A stretch of 35,899 nucleotides of DNA from Caenibius sp964466155. GTDB lineage: Bacteria; Pseudomonadota; Alphaproteobacteria; Sphingomonadales; Sphingomonadaceae. The position numbers were made by a program, and so were the translations under genes. Below, piece by piece: positions 33,441 to 35,899 of this stretch. The stretch covers positions 1-35,899 of the forward strand of contig CAYXMY010000015.1 in NCBI GenBank assembly GCA_964466155.1, written 5' to 3'. The notes under the pieces were generated by a model. The model saw only the letters and a program-made list of their open reading frames with translations. It searched no databases and was not told the DNA's origin. Positions within the stretch are counted from its first letter, which is position 1, and each line of letters begins with the position of its first letter.

Positions 33441-34394
33441 TCAGTCCGCCGGAACCAGGCTTGGCTGTTCGACCTTGTTGCCGCGCGCATCGTGCAAATC
33501 GCGCGGATCGAGCACGGCTGTCGTTTCCAGAAGGTCAAGCGCCGCCTGCGCCGAAGCATAGCGTTCGGCATCGTTGATCCAGTCCTGCACCTGATCGCCC
33601 TTGGCGCCGGGCATATTGCGCACTTCCGCGACCGCCGCTTCCACGCGGCCACTTTCGAGGAAGGTCTTCGCCCGTTCGAGCCGGCGGCGCGGCGCAGGCG
33701 ACGGCGAAGTTTCGCGGCGAACGATGAAAAGCGTATTCAGTTCACGTTGAATGCCGGTCCACAGACCTTCGTCATACGGGGCGCTGACGAGTTCGGCCGA
33801 AAGCCCTTCCAACCGCGCCATAAGCTGATCCAGTGTCACCGGATCGCGTGAAGCCTCGATGATCGTGCGCACGGCGTTGGGCCGCGCATCCCCGAACCGC
33901 AACCGAAGCTGATCGCTCAGATAGCCGAGAGGAACGCCCCGCTCCATCGCGCGGCGCGCGGCGAAAGCGACCAACAGCCCTTCCGCCCGCGCGGCATTGC
34001 CCGATGCCGCCTGCGCTTGCAGATCCAGCCGGGCCATGCGCTGCTCCATCGCGGCGATCCGCTGATCGAAACCGCCTTGCGCTTCCGCCACCTGGGCAAC
34101 TTTCGCATCGGCGATGGCCCGGACAGCTTCGGCGGCGACGTCGGAATCGGTCTTGATGTCGCCCTTTTCGGCAGGCGGCACTTCGGGAATGGCGATAAGG
34201 GGGGCCGGATTGTGCCCTAACCCCACCAGCGTCCCCCAATCGAAGCCACGCTCCCAGGCCAGCCAACCGATCAGCCCGCCACCGACAGCAAAAGCAGCAA
34301 CGGCCGACAAAGCCGCGCCTTTCCACCCGATCCCGCGCGTGGGCATGGGGCGCGGCGCAGGCTGCGGCGACAATGTCTGCTGGTTTTCATTCAT
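33441..34394 (-). CDS. Mitofilin-like inner membrane protein next to hemC-hemD
   Basis: A 317-residue protein from the ATG at 34394 (a GTG at 34412 would add six residues). A short Pro-rich cytoplasmic start (QTLSPQPAPRPMPTRG) leads to one membrane helix (about 28-46, AALSAVAAFAVGGGLIGWLA). A periplasmic part follows with a coiled-coil-like stretch (about 85-145, QGGFDQRIAAMEQRMARLDL), then a helical C-terminal domain ending QDWINDAERYASAQAALDLL. This is the layout of the alphaproteobacterial mitofilin/Mic60-like proteins that lie beside hemC-hemD and are related to the mitochondrial inner-membrane organising protein. The gene position here agrees. The function in bacteria, in membrane shaping or contact with the outer membrane, is known only in a few species. 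Confidence 0.85.
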   Translation of the reverse strand: MNENQQTLSPQPAPRPMPTRGIGWKGAALSAVAAFAVGGGLIGWLAWERGFDWGTLVGLGHNPAPLIAIPEVPPAEKGDIKTDSDVAAEAVRAIADAKVAQVAEAQGGFDQRIAAMEQRMARLDLQAQAASGNAARAEGLLVAFAARRAMERGVPLGYLSDQLRLRFGDARPNAVRTIIEASRDPVTLDQLMARLEGLSAELVSAPYDEGLWTGIQRELNTLFIVRRETSPSPAPRRRLERAKTFLESGRVEAAVAEVRNMPGAKGDQVQDWINDAERYASAQAALDLLETTAVLDPRDLHDARGNKVEQPSLVPAD

Positions 34395-34445
34395 ATGATA
34401 GTCGGCTTGCACTATGCGATTACCCGGTTGCCCTGATGCAGCCAG

Positions 34446-35126
34446 TCAATGGCACATGTCCCTCGCCAAGGCCAGTAGCTCGGCCTCTCGCGGTTTTTCA
34501 GCGATACGGCACGCGTTCCAGCCAAGCCCGGCGGCATCTGCAATGCGCGGCCCCAGAGCCGCCAGCGCAATTCCCGGCCGGGGAATGGCCAAACGATCGC
34601 ATTCCGCCGCCAGATGGCGCGCAGCCGCCGCAGAATGAAGCAGGACCACACCGCCGCCGCGCAAACGCGCCGCCAGCATGCCGGACATGGGCAGCGCCGC
34701 ATTTTCATAGGCGATGCGGGTTTCGATCTCGATGCCGGGTGGCGGACTGAGCTGCACATGATCCACCCCGGTTACGCGCAGCAGGCGCCGGTCCGGACCT
34801 GCCAGACGGTCAACCACTCCTTGCAGGTAACCTTCTCCCACTATGGCGACTGTGAAACCGGCTGCCCGAGCGGCCTCAGCCGTTGCTTCTCCCACGGCAT
34901 AGGCAGGCTTTCCCGCCCATGCCGTGCGGTCCGGGCCGAAATGGCGGACAGCATTCGCGCTCCCCAGCAAGAGCCCGTCGAACCCTTGCGGGTCGGGCGC
35001 ATCCCATGGAAGCGGCCGGATAGCGAAAAGCGCCTCCCCCTGAATGTCGAGCCCCAGTTCCCGCGCCGCTGCCAGAGTGGCGGACAGGCCCGGTTCCGGC
35101 CTGATGGCGATCAGCGGCCGGTTCAT
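34446..35126 (-). CDS. hemD: Uroporphyrinogen-III synthase
   Basis: HemD closes hydroxymethylbilane to uroporphyrinogen III, flipping ring D. The 226-residue protein is short and poorly conserved, as usual for this family. It has the N-terminal IAIRPEPGLSATLAAARELG, GFDGLLLGSANAVRHFG, KPAYAVGEATAEAARAAGFT, GGGVVLLHSAAAARHLAA and LAALGPRIADAAGLGW, which match the HEM4 pattern. Its start overlaps the hemC stop (ATGA), so the two are coupled, and the mitofilin-like gene follows 51 bases downstream. It supplies both haem, used by the oxidase, and siroheme. Confidence 0.92.
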   Translation of the reverse strand: MNRPLIAIRPEPGLSATLAAARELGLDIQGEALFAIRPLPWDAPDPQGFDGLLLGSANAVRHFGPDRTAWAGKPAYAVGEATAEAARAAGFTVAIVGEGYLQGVVDRLAGPDRRLLRVTGVDHVQLSPPPGIEIETRIAYENAALPMSGMLAARLRGGGVVLLHSAAAARHLAAECDRLAIPRPGIALAALGPRIADAAGLGWNACRIAEKPREAELLALARDMCH

Positions 35127-35899
35127 GCCGTTCCGCTGAAATGCATGGCAATGGCTGGCCCCGCATGGGCGAGCAGATCGGCCGCGAGCTGTGCGGCCCT
35201 GCCCGGCTCACCCATCGGAAACCGCGCTTCCCCATCCACACGCGCCGCGCCATCGGGGCTGAACAGCGCCGCATGCATGACGATCGCTTCCCCATCGATT
35301 GCGGTGCGCACCGCCACCGGGCTGTGGCAATTGCCGCCCAATGCGAACAGCAAGGCCCGTTCCGCCATAACCCGATCATGGCTCGGCCCATCGTCAATGG
35401 CGGCGAGCAAAGCGCGCGTTTCGCGATCCTCCGCGCGGCATTCCACACCGATGGCGCCCTGCGCCGGGGCAGGCAGCCATTGCTCCGCCGGCAAGGGGGT
35501 CCCGTCATGTTTCGCGCCCAAACGTTCCAGCCCGGCGGCGGCCAGCAAGGTGGCATCCGCTTCCCCTTCGGCGAGCTTGCGCAGCCGTGTCGCGACATTG
35601 CCGCGAAATGGCACGATCAGGCAATCCGGCCGGGCATAGAGCATTTGCGCGGCGCGGCGCGGCGCGCTCGTCCCCACCCGCGCGCCGGGGGGCAGATCGG
35701 CCAGGCTCACCGCGCCGAACAAGACATCGCGAATGTCCGCGCGCGGCAGGATCGCGGCAATCGCCAGCCAATCGGGACGAATGGTTTCCACGTCCTTCAT
35801 CGAATGGACCGCCGCATCGATCCGCCCTTCGTGAACCCACTGGTCCAGTTCCTTGGTCCTCAGCGCCTTGCCCCCAATCTCGGCCCCCGGCCGCTCCTG
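35123..35899 (-). CDS. hemC: Hydroxymethylbilane synthase (porphobilinogen deaminase), N-terminus outside window
   Basis: HemC links four porphobilinogens into hydroxymethylbilane. The reading frame is open to the right edge, so the 5' end lies outside; about 258 codons are present. From the edge it reads GGKALRTKELDQWVHEGRID, then AAVHSMKDVET, RVGTSAPRRAAQMLYARPDC, FRGNVATRLRKLAEGEADAT, LLAAAGLERLG and the cofactor-binding Cys in LLFALGGNCHSPVAVRT. These are the standard blocks in the right order. Its TGA overlaps the hemD start by four bases. The ATG at 35800 is internal (SMKDVET), not the start. Confidence 0.95.
   Translation of the reverse strand, partial: QERPGAEIGGKALRTKELDQWVHEGRIDAAVHSMKDVETIRPDWLAIAAILPRADIRDVLFGAVSLADLPPGARVGTSAPRRAAQMLYARPDCLIVPFRGNVATRLRKLAEGEADATLLAAAGLERLGAKHDGTPLPAEQWLPAPAQGAIGVECRAEDRETRALLAAIDDGPSHDRVMAERALLFALGGNCHSPVAVRTAIDGEAIVMHAALFSPDGAARVDGEARFPMGEPGRAAQLAADLLAHAGPAIAMHFSGTA

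Overview
This 35.9 kb window is a high-GC chromosomal stretch from an alphaproteobacterium, most likely a member of the Sphingomonadales (Novosphingobium/Sphingobium/Erythrobacter type). That placement is inferred from gene content and order: pyrE-pdxJ-acpS-lepB, argH-lipoprotein-lysA, serC-serA with an alphaproteobacterial serC leader, hisZ-purA, hemC-hemD-mitofilin-like, and protein styles typical of sphingomonads. A run of ten N at 10192-10201 shows that this is a draft scaffold join.

Layout. 1-1274 (minus): start of ctaD and all of coxB, two subunits of the aa3-type terminal oxidase. 1463-5754 (plus): a tightly packed run of pyrE, pdxJ, acpS, lepB, a DUF3089-like hydrolase and ruvX, several with overlapping or abutting stop/start codons. 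5751-9415/9475 (minus): argH, an LptM-like small lipoprotein, lysA and a short siroheme synthase. A thioredoxin-fold lipoprotein (tlpA-like) diverges from argH with almost no room between the starts. 10023-12256 is the least orderly part: the scaffold gap, a SnoaL-like gene cut by it, about 600 bases with no recognisable gene, a membrane protein of unknown function and a 260-base gap before tRNA-Val(UAC).

12461-19532 (minus): a two-domain winged-helix regulator, an L,D-transpeptidase, purA, hisZ, serA and serC. Between serC and serA lies a two-hairpin intergenic repeat, serA ends in a clear hairpin terminator, and serC has a leader hairpin that contains its ribosome binding site. 19728-21112: an extensin-like lipoprotein and a LuxR/FixJ-type regulator whose stop codons overlap tail to tail. 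21113-21414 is an AT-rich, repeat-rich promoter-like island.

21415-25488 (minus) is the most distinctive system: a four-gene operon of circularly permuted ATP-grasp, alpha-E (DUF403), transglutaminase-like protease and the Anbu proteasome-like peptidase. The family combination is known, but its substrate is not settled. It probably makes, attaches or removes a peptide or amide modification and degrades a linked product. 25566-29256: an alpha/beta hydrolase, a DUF3617 lipoprotein and uvrB. 29510-35899: an unknown lipoprotein, a DsbD-type reductase, a UbiH-type hydroxylase, a mitofilin-like membrane protein, hemD and hemC (cut by the right edge).

Most of the window is housekeeping: respiration, pyrimidine, purine, PLP, lysine, arginine, serine and haem synthesis, and DNA repair. 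The interest lies in the Anbu operon with its neighbouring regulator and repeat island, the small RNA-level elements around serC/serA, the vestigial methyltransferase tail on siroheme synthase, and the poorly explained 10-12 kb region.
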